Source: Breviolum minutum Mf 1.05b.01 (lineage: Eukaryota > Sar > Dinophyceae > Suessiales > Symbiodiniaceae). From it: a stretch of DNA of 64,000 nt. A program made the translations under genes and the position numbers. Where the stretch lies: positions 1-64,000 of the forward strand of contig DF240855.1 in the NCBI GenBank assembly GCA_000507305.1. The letters run 5' to 3'. Below, piece after piece: positions 1-11,544 of this stretch. The number at the start of each line of letters is the position of its first letter. Position 1 is the first letter of the stretch. The notes beneath the pieces were generated by a model that was not told the origin of the DNA, did not search any database, and worked only from the letters and a program-made list of their open reading frames with translations.

Positions 1-290
1 TAGAAATGACGTCAATTCTGACATATAGTTGACCATATTTGCCAATCCAAAAAAGAAAAAGGGATGACTGAGAAATGACGTCAATTCTGACATATAGTTG
101 ACCATATTTGTCAATCCAAAAAAAAGGGATGACTGAGAAATGACGTCAATTCTGACATATAGTTGACCATATTTGTCAATCCAAAAAAAAGGGATGACTG
201 AGAAATGACGTTATTTCTGACATATAGTTGACCATATTTGTCAATCCAAAAACAGAAAAAGGGATGACTGAGAAATGACGAAGAGAAATG
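1..290. repeat. Minisatellite, 65-70 bp unit, four full copies
   Basis: Units begin at 2, 71, 136 and 201, with a broken fifth copy at 271. Each opens with agaaatgacgtcaattctg and closes with gggatgactg. Units differ in a short A-rich stretch and a few substitutions. The array runs off the left edge of the window, so its full length is unknown. Confidence 0.9.
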
Positions 291-1950
291 ACTACTGTTG
301 AGACTTGAGACATTTCAAGGCCACTTCCTGCTGCTCAGTGGCCATTGGACGTGTGGATGCCTTGGCGGTCGGGGAAACCTAGATATCAGTTGTGGTGGAT
401 CGGCGATCGTGACGTCACCCACAAACATCCCATGTTTTTGATTTTTGATGGACAGAAGGGACCCAACCCAAAATGGCAGTGAGTGAGATTGAATCTAGAT
501 GTTTATTGTATTATTTCTATGATACTTGTAGTCTAATGTCTAGATTATAGATGTATAGATAAATCATATAATATTTTACAGGATGACATTTTAGGTGATG
601 TATTCCATGATGAAAACTAAACAACAACTAGGGTTTTTGAAACATTAATCACATTGTCAAATTCCACTGGGAGTCAGAATTTCCAGGGGTGGAGACTTTT
701 AGGATGGGAAACTGACATAATAAGATGATTGGATTTGTTCCTAGTATCAAATAAACGAGAGAAACCTTTGTGCAGGTTCAACCATTCTAAACCTACACTT
801 GGGGTTAAAAAGGACTTTGTATCTTTGACAAGCCGCCAAAATACATCATGTCAGCTACTGTCAACATATTTGTTCCTGGGTGCATGAACAGATGCAGTCT
901 TACAAAGGCTGTTATGCTGCTGGGGAAAAGGCAATTGCAGCCTGGAATTGACGGGAAACCAGTAAACGCCCTCAAAAAGTGATGTTGAAGTTGGTGATTT
1001 GTTCTCCATGTTGCATGGTGTTGATAAGGGGAAACAAGCAACTCGCTTGGGATGTGGACTACAGTAGCTATTTTCTGGTTTGCTGGGCTAAACCCCGCTT
1101 CAAACTCACATTTAATTCAGTTGCAAAAATATTTGCAACACATACTGCCAACAATTTTTTGAAGACCCTCTTTACATGTCAATATTTTTGTTTTGCATTG
1201 AAGCTGAAATGATATTATTTGGCGAACTTTTTTGTGAAGTTGGACCCCAAGGCTTTTTTGAAGCCCCGGAACATGGATGTTTCCAGACCACCGTCATTGC
1301 CAGGATGGAATCCGTTTGGGAGAGACCAAGGAAAGCGAGGTCGTCGGGTGAAGATTGACGTTAAAAAGCCGTCGTTTTGTTTAAAGGATTTGAAAAAGTC
1401 CGCCGTGGCAGACTCCAACACAAAACTTGGAAACTTGTAGGACACTTTATTTTAGGATTTCAGAGGTCATTACTAGACCCATCAAATATATGTAAATATA
1501 TACACATATTGTGTTGACTTTGCAGGGCTGTAGTGCTTTTGTGAGTCAGCAATATGAAGAGGGAACAATGAATGGGAGACCATTGATATGAGAAGCACTT
1601 TTTGTCAAGGATCTCCAAAAGAACAAGTGTGGGGAAACGGGAAACTATACTACAGGTCTCCCAATCTTACCAAAAAAACATGTGGTAGGAACAGTATCTG
1701 GGAATCCTCAAATGACCAACTGTCCGTGTCAGTGGATTCTGTAGGATGAAGACCTTGGTTCTCCTGTTGATGATCACAAAATCTAGCTAGCGGCGAGTAT
1801 AGCATCTGTTGGATGTAGAGAACGTATTGTAATGTATACATATTTACCGTAATTCTTCTTACCTACAGTTTGTTGCCAATAATATTATTGACACTCTTCA
1901 TTTTCAAATAAGTGTATATATTATGTGATGTTGCTTTAATTTGGCTTTTG
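291..1950. other. No gene seen
   Basis: Unique sequence without a convincing splice-bounded coding segment. The short ORFs around 979-1440 overlap on both strands and look like chance. Confidence 0.5.
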
Positions 1951-2049
1951 TCATACCCATAGTATCTATGTATGAAATATCTACCTACATCTACCAGATA
2001 AATCAACAAAATGCAGGTAAATATTCCATACATGGATTGCATGGGATAT
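1951..2049 (+). mobile_element. Fold-back element family A, copy 1
   Basis: Family A is an imperfect hairpin of about 90-110 bp. The left arm reads roughly cccataggatccatgtatgg then tatttacctacatttacc. The right arm is its complement, aatgtaggtaaatataccat then acatggatggtatggg, around a loop containing atcaaccaa. Other copies start near 2621, 27356, 43438, 47335, 48500 and 63166, with a fragment at 10481. No ORF is present, so this looks like a non-autonomous MITE. Confidence 0.75.
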
Positions 2050-2170
2050 CGTTTTTTTCCAAAAACTGTGGTGTTTCCGGGGTGTTTACGAACCCCAGGG
2101 CCTTGCAGAGTTAGAAATCTTGGTGCCGCCACGAGAACTTGAGGCACCAGAAACGAGTCCACCAGGGTGA

Positions 2171-2252
2171 TAATGGGACCCCCCGATGGGAATAGTATGG
2201 GAAGCTTACCATAAGGGGGTCCCATTATTGGGGGTCCCTGAAACTCCCACTG
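2171..2252 (+). mobile_element. Fold-back element family E, partial copy
   Basis: Shares tgggaatagtatgggaa, gtcccattattgggggtccc and the cccactga flank with the full palindrome at 37951-38110. Only one arm and part of the other remain. Confidence 0.65.
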
Positions 2253-2620
2253 ATCTGGAAGATGATGTGTTGTTGTATTTGTAGTTGTGTGGTGTTGTGA
2301 TGTTGTGTGTGTGTGTTTTTTTTCCATTGTTGTATTTAAAAAGAAGGTGGAGTTCGAAGGAAAAATCCTGTTGTGGAGGGGGATGACAACAGGAATCAAG
2401 TATCAGGATTTATGTTTACTCAAAATTAAGAGAGGAAGAGGGTTACTGGGTCTTTGCTGTTTCCATGGTGTGTAACCCTCATCTCATAGGATAGTCTCAA
2501 TATTTGGGGTGCTGCAATTTTCGTGAATCAATCACTAAATCAAGCATTTCTATTGGTACTCGCAGGTTTTAAGTAATATGTCCACTGAAAATCAGTATAT
2601 ATTTGGAAGATGTATTTGCT

Positions 2621-2743
2621 ATCCCATAGGATCCATGTATGAAATGTTTACCTACATTTACCACAAAAATCAACCAAATAATGTAGGTAAATATTCCATA
2701 CCTATAATGTAGGTAAATATTCCAGTCCCATGGATTGTTTGGG
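2621..2743 (+). mobile_element. Fold-back element family A, copy 2
   Basis: Full A-type hairpin in which the right-arm motif taatgtaggtaaatattcca occurs twice in tandem, at about 2679 and 2705. This suggests a small internal duplication. Confidence 0.75.
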
Positions 2744-3257
2744 TATTGAAATATTTCCTTCTTTTGGGGACATGTGAGTTTTTGGAGGTGTGATTTTGGG
2801 ACAGCAACTCTGGTACCATAGCCTTGAGTCATGCATTAGGATTTTGCCACGTTTTGCTTGGATATCCAGTGACAGGAATCCTGGAGAAACCTGTTTTCCT
2901 TGTTGGTTTACCACTGAAAATTGACAATCACGTAAGAACCTGAACCTCTTCGCCACAGGAAAATTGCCCATAACATGCTGCAAAAACACAAAACGGAACT
3001 GGCACTGGGAGAAGTTAGTACGGAATCATCAATCACCTAGCAAGTCTTTGTGACTTTTTTGGGATGTTTAAGTGACCCTTTCAAAGGTTAAGTGACCTCC
3101 AACTAGGGGATAAAAAGGTCTCGGCTTGAATCACCTGGTATATAGATCTGAAATCTAAATTCTCAAAACTGTTGAGATCAGACTTTGCATCTCTTATGGC
3201 TACTTGTTGCTACTTGTGGAGGCTTCGTTTGAACTCAGTGGACGGTGCCTTTTGCAG

Positions 3258-3292
3258 CAGAAATTGGACTTCCGCCCGCGGGAGGAGGCGAG
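3258..3292 (+). CDS. Possible micro-exon, unknown gene
   Basis: A 35-base GC-rich block sits between a good acceptor (ccttttgcag) and a gtatca donor. It reads QKLDFRPREEA in one frame. Its size and isolation make this a weak call; no family is recognised. Confidence 0.2.
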
Positions 3293-3385
3293 GTATCACT
3301 GATGACTTCCGGCAGCCAGATATGAACCAGTTACAGAATTGAAAAGGAGATGGCACAGTCCCTACATATTGGTTTCCTAGAATGC

Positions 3386-3474
3386 TGGGTTTCCCCAACA
3401 ACCATGGGTTTTCCTACTAAAAATGATCACTTTGGGGTGTGAAATGGGGGTACCACCATTTAAGGAAACACCCA
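3386..3474. mobile_element. Fold-back element family C, copy 1
   Basis: Inverted arms of the type gggtttcc...ggttttcctactaaaa and ggggtaccaccatttaagg aaacaccc. It matches the copy at 8562-8662 over most of its length. Confidence 0.65.
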
Positions 3475-4929
3475 CATATTGGTTTATAAGGACCCTTTAC
3501 TAATCTACCTTTTGGTATTTTTGTTATCAAAAGAAGACCTTCAACCCATGTTAACCTATTCCCAAAAGGGTCTTAGGGAAACGACGCATCACAGGGTTGC
3601 ACTGTGAGTAGAAACTGGTAAGGCGATTCAACTAGGAGCCACCGAACGATCTGGGGCTTCCGAACGATCTGGATGATCCCTTGATGGATGCACATGAAAC
3701 CCTTTGTGGTAGATAATGTGGGTAGTTTACTGCAATTGATGATGGTTGTCTTCACATTTCTATCAGGTTCCATCTACGAAATCTATCCTTAAAAATGCTG
3801 GTTAGCTCTTGGTGAAAAAGGTGCAAGCCAAAAAACATGTGGGGTCAAGCTATTTGCAGCCAAGTGTACCTTCCCAATGTTGGTTGCGGATTACTTACTG
3901 GATGTCCCAAGGTTTCCAGAACCTCAGAGATGATGGACGTGATGAGTTCACAAAAACCTGCGTAGGGACACTACCTAAAAGCTGGGGAGGTCTCTTCAAA
4001 ATGCTGTTTTCTTTTTTAAGGGATTAGTCCAACTTCAAATGAAATATATGGCTCAAATTATAGTAATGAACATGTGCCATGATGATTCCATGTTTTTTTT
4101 TAAAGCATTCTGCAAGTACCTCAAAAAGACACCACCTTTGGTTGTGTTCCCTCTGCCAGGAACGCAATGTTTGTGAGGCCGGTCAGGGCAGTGAACGCTA
4201 GGCAGCCATGTTTGATCAAGACTAACCCAGTGAGGGTGGAGCTTAGGAGCTTTGGAGACGATATCACAGTAGTAGGGTAGAAGATGTATGATCATTTTGA
4301 ATTTTCAATAGATGATGTCTGTTTTAAAATTCAATATTATGAAAACAATGCATAATTGTTAGTACGAGTATCTGATATAGTCATTTTTTTGAACAATGTA
4401 TGATCATCAAGACATGCACGGATGTTGGCCATGCTATATTTCATTCACCTAGAGCTCCATTGTAGACCAAATTGGTTAACTGATTTGGTCTACAGGTTCT
4501 TTTTTTGAGATTGCTCTGACTGGCAGACGGTTTTGTTTAAAGATCCTCTGCGTGTGTTCTTCTCAAACAGCTAGAATCTTTGTCCACATTCCAAGGTACA
4601 CATCCTTTGTCAAGGGTACACAGCTGCCATAAAAAGTTTTCTTGATCCTAACCCCCCAACAAAAAACGTTTGTTTTTTTTAAACATACACAAACCACCTA
4701 TATAAAATCAATCATGTCTATCCATTTGTTTTTTCAAAACGGAATCCCCCCCCCACCCGTTTTGTTGTTGACGTTACACCGTTACACCAGACATTCACAC
4801 CGAGCCTACTGTAATCCAGGAGATCCAGGTCAAAGTGCCTGTCTGACCTCTCAGTTTTGGATGTGGGTGAATCCCGAATCCCAATGACATACAAAGTTGC
4901 TGGATGGTGGTTTCAAATATTATATGGGC
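3475..4929. other. No gene seen
   Basis: Short overlapping ORFs on both strands only, for example 3809-4027. No convincing acceptor/donor pair around a coding-like segment. Confidence 0.4.
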
Positions 4930-5052
4930 CCCTCCCTGAAACTAAGCGAGTTTACACCCGAAAATGGATGGTTGGACTACTACTTATTGTAGTTTCCTTT
5001 TGGGGCCAAAGGTCGATTTTCAGGGGCGTTTGCTGTTTGTTTCAGGGAGGGT
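4930..5052. mobile_element. Fold-back element family B, copy 1
   Basis: Terminal inverted repeat cctccctgaaactaa / tttgtttcagggaggg, with sub-terminal acccgaaaatggatgg and gattttcaggggcg. Other copies are near 6041, 8961, 14042 and 33928, with a partial copy near 31544. No ORF. Confidence 0.75.
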
Positions 5053-5070
5053 ATATCTTGGGTTGACACC

Positions 5071-5160
5071 ACCGACTAGAAAATGGTTGTCAACTTACCA
5101 ACCATAGCTTTCTGTTAGCAAAATACCTACCAGAGAAATCCAGAAAATACCTACCTGATC
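5071..5160. mobile_element. Repeat family D, copy 1
   Basis: This stretch (accgactagaaaatggttgt ... aaaatacctacctgatc) is the reverse complement of 52239-52330, with only scattered differences. Internally it repeats aaaatacctacc twice. Confidence 0.65.
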
Positions 5161-6040
5161 ATAAAGAAATGTGTGGTATTGTGTGGTGGTTTTTCAAGAT
5201 GTTTGTTTCATGTTCACTATCTTTGAACATTGGGGACAGATTCCCTCGTCGAAGGAAAATAGTTCATCCAGATGGGGTAGCTCAACTGTCAGAGCAGAGG
5301 CTGTTAAGTCCGGGGCAGAGACTGTGATGTCAATACAAAAATCAGTCCAACTGTCGCAACGTTAACAACAATTGAAAGGGGCTAAAGGGGCTTGACCTCC
5401 CACTTCCATCCAGCGAATTTTTTTTGCCACTCTTGAATTGCCATGAAATGGATCATGACAGAATCATGGCAAGATCAGATGTCCCCTGTGATCCTGGAAT
5501 TTAACTCACAGACATTTCTCCGGATCCTGTCACCCACAAAAGAATCCATGCTTAATCACGACCTGGATATGGATGTTTCACGCTGTTCCTTGCTGGCGTT
5601 TAAGCCACCAGATGTTGAGTACTCAATTCCAGATTTGAGGTTGGAATCTACATCTACGTCACACCGATCATCCTCGAGGCGGCAGTGTGGAAAATCATGG
5701 GAAAGCATGACATTTGTGAATGATAGGTCCTGAGATCACCCCAAGTGTTTTTTTTCTTTTGCGGAATCCTGCAACGAGTTGTCAGGTAAGATTTTCATTC
5801 ACAAAGCTCTCAGACTTGCCCTTAAGTTAGGGATTGCAGTTTAGAAACATGATGTTTTCATGTAGGCATCATCATGTTTCAACCAACTGTCTCTACTGCG
5901 CATTTGGATAATTTGGGAAATGACAGTAGATATTGATGACATGTCTCCATTACAGACACGATTGTAGATAGCTTCTCATCAATATGGCAGATTGGATTTG
6001 TGTCATGAATCCGATCCTATCCCCAAAACACTGGAGCAAA

Positions 6041-6143
6041 GGTACGTTCCCTGAAACTAAAAGTTCGCCCCTGAAAAGGAAACGATCGTCTTCCAACCAT
6101 CCATTTTCAGATTCCAGATGCTACATTAGTTTCAGGGAGGGTA
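6041..6143. mobile_element. Fold-back element family B, copy 2
   Basis: Ends ttccctgaaactaaaagttcg and ttagtttcagggagggt, with the family sub-terminal motif gcccctgaaaaggaaacg. Confidence 0.75.
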
Positions 6144-6921
6144 TTTGTTCCAAAGGGATATATCTTTAATACAACTACCTGCAAGATTTTTCAGCTATGC
6201 CAGGAAGTGTCTGGGGGGGTGGGGCCTCTAAAACCTCTGTACCAAAAGTCAGCAATAATTTCCAGGATTCGTTTCGGGATTGGGCTGATTTTTTTCCTTC
6301 AGGAGCAAGCTGGGTAGTTTGAAACTTGGGGATCTTTGCTCTTTCAATGACCCAAAAAGAAGGTTGAACGCAACAGTTCTGATTACATGGTGCATTCTGT
6401 TTGGGGATTCCAAATGGATGAATGGTTGCTGCCGGTGCTTCTGAAACACTATCGATAGGGATCTTTGGGGATACCAGAACTATCAATGAATATAAATATA
6501 AATAAGAAGAATGAGAAGTCCTTTGTTTGGGTGACGGATTTTCCTCGGTCAAATTTTTGCTTGGTGGTTGATGCTTATGTTTGTTAAAACAACGTTTCCT
6601 TTTTCGGCTGCTCACCACCAACCTCACCACCCTCGGTCGACCCTACCGAAGCCACTATTTGAAAAGATGGTGAAACATGTGCTACACCGTTGCACCCCCC
6701 AAATGGTGTTTGAGGTGTTGTACATTGTACAACAGCTGTAACAGCGGCTGAGGACAGCAAGTTAGAACCCGAGATGATGGTCTTTGTTTGTGGACACCGA
6801 CGTGACATTCCGGATGATGTGTCTTGGCTCAGTTGGGGTTACGGCCGCGGAAGATTGTTATTGTACCACAACTGTGACCCGGTCAACTGCCAGCTACAGT
6901 AACACATTTTCAGAACATGCC

Positions 6922-6961
6922 CATCATCATGGCCATCATCATCATCAACATCATCATCATC

Positions 6962-6993
<32 letters not shown>
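6922..6993. repeat. (CAT)n microsatellite
   Basis: Trinucleotide run with a few interruptions. It forces a poly-His reading in one frame, which I regard as a by-product. Confidence 0.9.
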
Positions 6994-7189
6994 CTGAACC
7001 AAACATTCCCGCTCTTTGCCCAAATCATTCCCTTTTGCCAGGTGATGTCACCTTTGATTTTGGTTATTCTGCCTTCCCCATTATGACCGCCCAAGATTTG
7101 AGGTGACATGCATCCTTGACATTTCAGGTTGTCACGTTGTCACTTTGTCACTTTCTTTCATCTTGGATTTGTACATACGAATTTGAATA

Positions 7190-7900
7190 TACATACTACA
7201 TATATATATATAATCACACGCACTTAAATAGCTACTTACATGTATTATGATATCATAATGTATCATAAATAGTTTTACATGCTTTTACTAGTTCCTGTAA
7301 CACCCTTGCAACCACCCGCCCACTTTTTTTGGGGTATCTCTGTTGCACTCCAGGGTCAGCCCTACAAGGGTATCCTTCGTTGGTTGGGTGGTGAAGTTCG
7401 TTTAGACGTGCCTCGGACGCATCCTTTGGGTTAAAGGGTTTTCATGGCCCGGGAGAGGTATTCCGAATGAACGAGACTTGAAAAAAAATGTCCATGATGC
7501 TTTATCCTGTATAATTGTAAGTATAGTCTATACACATAATATAGTAAATTACAGGACAGTTTCCTTGGATGTACAGGACAGAAACCAAAAAAACATGACT
7601 GATGAGCTGTTGAGCTTGAAAGATGGTTTTGTCCATGGTTTTTCCGTGAGTTCCAAAGGGTGGTCTCTAATTTGGGTGGTATCAGATATCCCAGTTTGGT
7701 GCCTGAAGATGACAAAGCACCCACCAAATGGTATTAGGTGGCATGGATTCTATGAAAGCCAGGAATATATGTAATGTACATACGGTATTGCTAGAATTAT
7801 ATACGTATTGCGGCATTGCGTATCTATGTCATATATATATACCTACGTACATGTATATATGTACATGTACATATTTGTATATATATAAATAAATAAATAT
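7190..7900. other. TA-rich intergenic DNA
   Basis: Contains tatata runs at about 7200 and a longer tatatgtacatg/atatataaat region at 7780-7900. No coding signal I would defend. Confidence 0.5.
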
Positions 7901-8289
7901 ATGTACAATATGTATTTGTAAAAGCATATGTATACATATTTCCAATGGCATTAAAGATAGCGGGAGTTTTCAATTTTTCAATCTATCTCAAACTGTAGGC
8001 TTGGAGACCTATCGAGCTTGGACAGGAAGATTGTGTGGATCCTCAAGGATTCGTAAGATTCTTTCAAACGGTGCTACTTAAGGTCAAAAATAGATGGCGC
8101 AGATACTATAAAGGGTAGGTTAGTAGAGAATTCATATAAACCAATATGTACCGACTGTGCCATGTATTTTTGAATTACTGTAGGTGATTTTTTTGTAGTT
8201 TTTCTTTTAGGAGGTGAACTTATTTGTATATCGTACTACCTTGAACTACTTTAACTACTTGCGATTGGATGATGGTCCATCTTCAGAAC

Positions 8290-8391
8290 TACTGATGGAA
8301 GAAATCCTGCACCACATGAGATGTATAAAACCCTGTAAAGACGGGTAGATTCTCCATATCAACTGGTGCCAGATTTCTTCCATCAACAGTA
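8290..8391. mobile_element. Fold-back element family F, copy 1
   Basis: Inverted ends tactgatggaagaaatcctg and cagatttcttccatcaacagt, with internal gatgtataaaaccctgtaaa. Matches 54432-54541 and, partly, 63690-63772. Confidence 0.75.
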
Positions 8392-8561
8392 TTGCAGTAA
8401 GTTGAACATCGTGGACGACGAGATTGTTGACCCATTTGAAAGGCTGTAAAGAAAAGCCTTCCAAGAAACAGCAGCTATGCGTTGAATTGAATGTTGGAAT
8501 TTTTGAGAAGACATCCTTGTTGAAGGTAGGAGAAAGAGATTCATTGAAACTCTATCGATTT

Positions 8562-8662
8562 TGGTGTTTCCTTAAATGGTGGTACCCAACAACCATGTGT
8601 TTTCCTACTAAAAGTGATCGTTTTTGGGTGTTTTGGGGGTACCACCATTTAAGGAAGCACCC
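8562..8662. mobile_element. Fold-back element family C, copy 2
   Basis: Inverted arms ggtgtttccttaaatggtgg tacc and ggtaccaccatttaaggaag caccc, about 20 bp with near-perfect complementarity. The inner part, aacaaccatgtgttttcctac, matches copy 1. Confidence 0.75.
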
Positions 8663-8960
8663 ATTTAGATCCGTTGAGGACTTTGGATCCTAGATGCCCC
8701 CCCTCCGAATGGAAATCGGGGGCAACATGGCTTGGGGTTGGCAGAATTATCCCGTTTTTAAGTGTTGGCTCTATATTGGATCAATCCATTCCGATGCATT
8801 TCGAATATATTTGTTTACATTATGAGGATAAGATGTAGGGGACATGTATGTCATAGTTATATATACACATTACTACACTACTACACATGGTGATTTGGAT
8901 AATCAAGATCGCTACGACTTGTATTTGAAATTTGTTTCTTTTTGTTGCTACATTGTAATA

Positions 8961-9075
8961 TCACCCTCCCGAAGTTTAGCAGTTCGACCCTGAAAAGTTA
9001 CCAAAAACCAACAGGAAAGTAGTCTTCCAATCACCATTTCTCAGGGGCTACGTTCAACTTTGGGGGGCGTATATT
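8961..9075. mobile_element. Fold-back element family B, diverged copy 3
   Basis: Starts accctcccgaagtttagcag and ends ttcaactttggggggcgt. The family motifs ccctgaaaa, cttccaatcacc and ctcaggggc are in order. Confidence 0.5.
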
Positions 9076-11544
9076 TTCTTACAGTTTTCCGACCTTGTTG
9101 GTGAATCACCCGATACATTGAGGTCTTCAGCTTCTGACGTCAATGCGCTTCGAGCCGGTGCTATCCATCCCCCGAAATGGGGTGAAATGGGATTTACTGT
9201 CCAAACGAACATGGCTAGCTGGAAAATCACCATGGCAATAATAGGAGATAAATCTTCTTAAATTGTATTTTTTTGTTTTTTTTTCCATTGTCAAATACTT
9301 TTCTAGGATTTTAGTTGATTTTGGGTGTGTGAGGCTCAATGGTTAGTAGCTGGTGTGTGAGCCCCGTGTAGATGGAGTATGTTGGGGTCGTACCACAGTA
9401 ACTGATCCGCTAGATAATGGAACCAGCTCCACCGATCCATCCATCTGCAGGATTTGGGAACTGGTCGTGCCTGGAGTCCAGTAGAGTGGGAAGATACTTC
9501 CACAGAAGATTGCAAAGCCTGCCAGTCTCTTGTTGTTTTCAAAGCGGGTGGGGGTGTTTCCCGTGGATGTTGCAGTGGATATTTGGGTGGGATATATATA
9601 TATATATACATACATAAATGATATATATGAATATTGAGGGCTTGGTGATATACAGGGGCATTTTTTTGGTGCGTCCAGATATGATAGCTGCCGAAAACTA
9701 ACCTTTCTGAAACTACCCATTTGAGTAGGCCTCTAAAATAAATGACTGTGTATACATTGTATATCAGGTTGTTTGTTTGGCGTGGGTCCTATTCCACAGA
9801 AATAAAACTTGTATTTCGAAGTGGCATTTGTTGGATGGTCCTTTCTTTTTTTTGTGGTTCCAATAAGTCTTGATACATAGCCTAGTAAGCAAACATGAAA
9901 AGCTGAGCTATCCATCATGTGTATACCATTGATATCAATATGCGTTTTGACATGTTTTTACTCTCCACAAATTTGCATGCTCAACATCTTTGACAACACG
10001 TGGTGCCATTTTCTCCTTCACATGTGATCTTTCTACCAGGTAACATGTAATAACCGAGGGTCCATGCGTGGAATGATCAGAATCAGCCTGTCTTTTTTTC
10101 AGCTGGTTGATGGGTTGTGAAGACAAGTGGTTCCATGTTTTTTTCAGCTTAGTGGCTCTGCAAACTTCGTATTTCTGGAGTATTGTTTGGGTAGTGTGTA
10201 GCTGTAGCTGTTCTTTTCCCATGTTTTTTGGATTTCAGTTTCTTGGTTCAAAAACACACATCATGGTAAAACACACGCCGAAAAGTTCACATGTAAATCT
10301 CCCAGAAAGGTTCCATGCCTTGCCATGCCAACCCACCGAGTGATTCGTGAGTCGTGAGGTTTCAACGCTTGCTCATCAATCCAGTGAGGGTCCGGGAAAC
10401 CCCGAGGTATGGAGTGAACCTGTGCGTGGTTTTTTACCATGGCCTGGCCATTTCCCCACACAGCCGCAGCCAACCCTTTCAATGTAATGCAGGTAAATAT
10501 TCCATACATCAGGAGCATCTAAGCATACCAAAAGCGTCAAACAAATGCCACATTGAAAAACAATCTCCCAAGTACAGTACCAATTTTTCAAGATCAATAA
10601 ATCTTAAATTCGACCCAACAACCTTTTTTTTCCGGCACTGATGGTCGCCAGTTTTTTTCTTTCTGAAATCATCACTGGTTGACGGGTTTTTGTGGAGATG
10701 ATGAACCCACAGAGTCAGAAGGATTTGATTCATCCCTGGTAGCAGTTCCTTTTTTAATTTGGTTTCAAATCACAACTTTTGTGAAATTCAATGGCTGCTT
10801 TTCATAGTCAAGGGCATTCGTCCAACTTGGACCCGCTTGTTTTTTTTGTGGGGGAGTGATTAATCCCGCAGTTGAATATCAAACTCAAGCTGATGCTTTG
10901 GAATGTAAAGCAGGCATGGAGTCATATTTTTTGGCAGAGGATCCCTATTAATGTCCTATTCATGTTATTTAATGTTCCCTTTCCACTCATTTCAAGTAGA
11001 CCCATTCTTCGACATGTTCTAGACCATCAATGGTTCTTTCTGGCGTGTTTACGTTTACTGTTACTTAGTGGAAGTAAAAGCAATCTGGGTACAGCATCCA
11101 GTGGCTGAGTTTTGCACGTTTGCTATCACGTAGTCTTGAATACCAATAAGCGATCTAGGTAGGGGAACATCTCCAGATTTACTGTGAATTGACCCATTAT
11201 AGTGCAGGGAGCTATTCCAAAATCCTTTGAACGTGTTTCAGATTCTATGTAGCCATTCGGGTCCTGGCATGTCAGTTTTCTCACTCTGTGAAAAGATACA
11301 AGGATGTCTTTTTTGGTGGGGGAAGATGTTTGACATGGTTCTCTACATATTCAGTATAGCAGGGACTAATAGGGAATGGTCATCAACCGGATTGTAGGGG
11401 TTTACAGGCCTCATCATTAAGACTCCTATTGGCATGAAGTCAAACATCACAGATTTGCAGATGCCCTTGCCTTGTCAGGGAGATGACAGGCACCATGAAG
11501 TTCCCCTTGATCGTTAAAAAAAAGGCGCATCCCAATATGCAGCC
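9076..11544. other. Sparse region upstream of the LRR gene
   Basis: Holds a family A fragment at 10481-10510 (gcaggtaaatattccatacat) and a short tatata run near 9596. No exon I can defend, and no TATA-like or spliced-leader signal that I can tie to the gene at 11545. Confidence 0.4.

Noticed and set aside
6784-7086. ORF with a poly-His tract
   Set aside because: The tract is a CAT microsatellite and the flanks show no coding bias or splice support.
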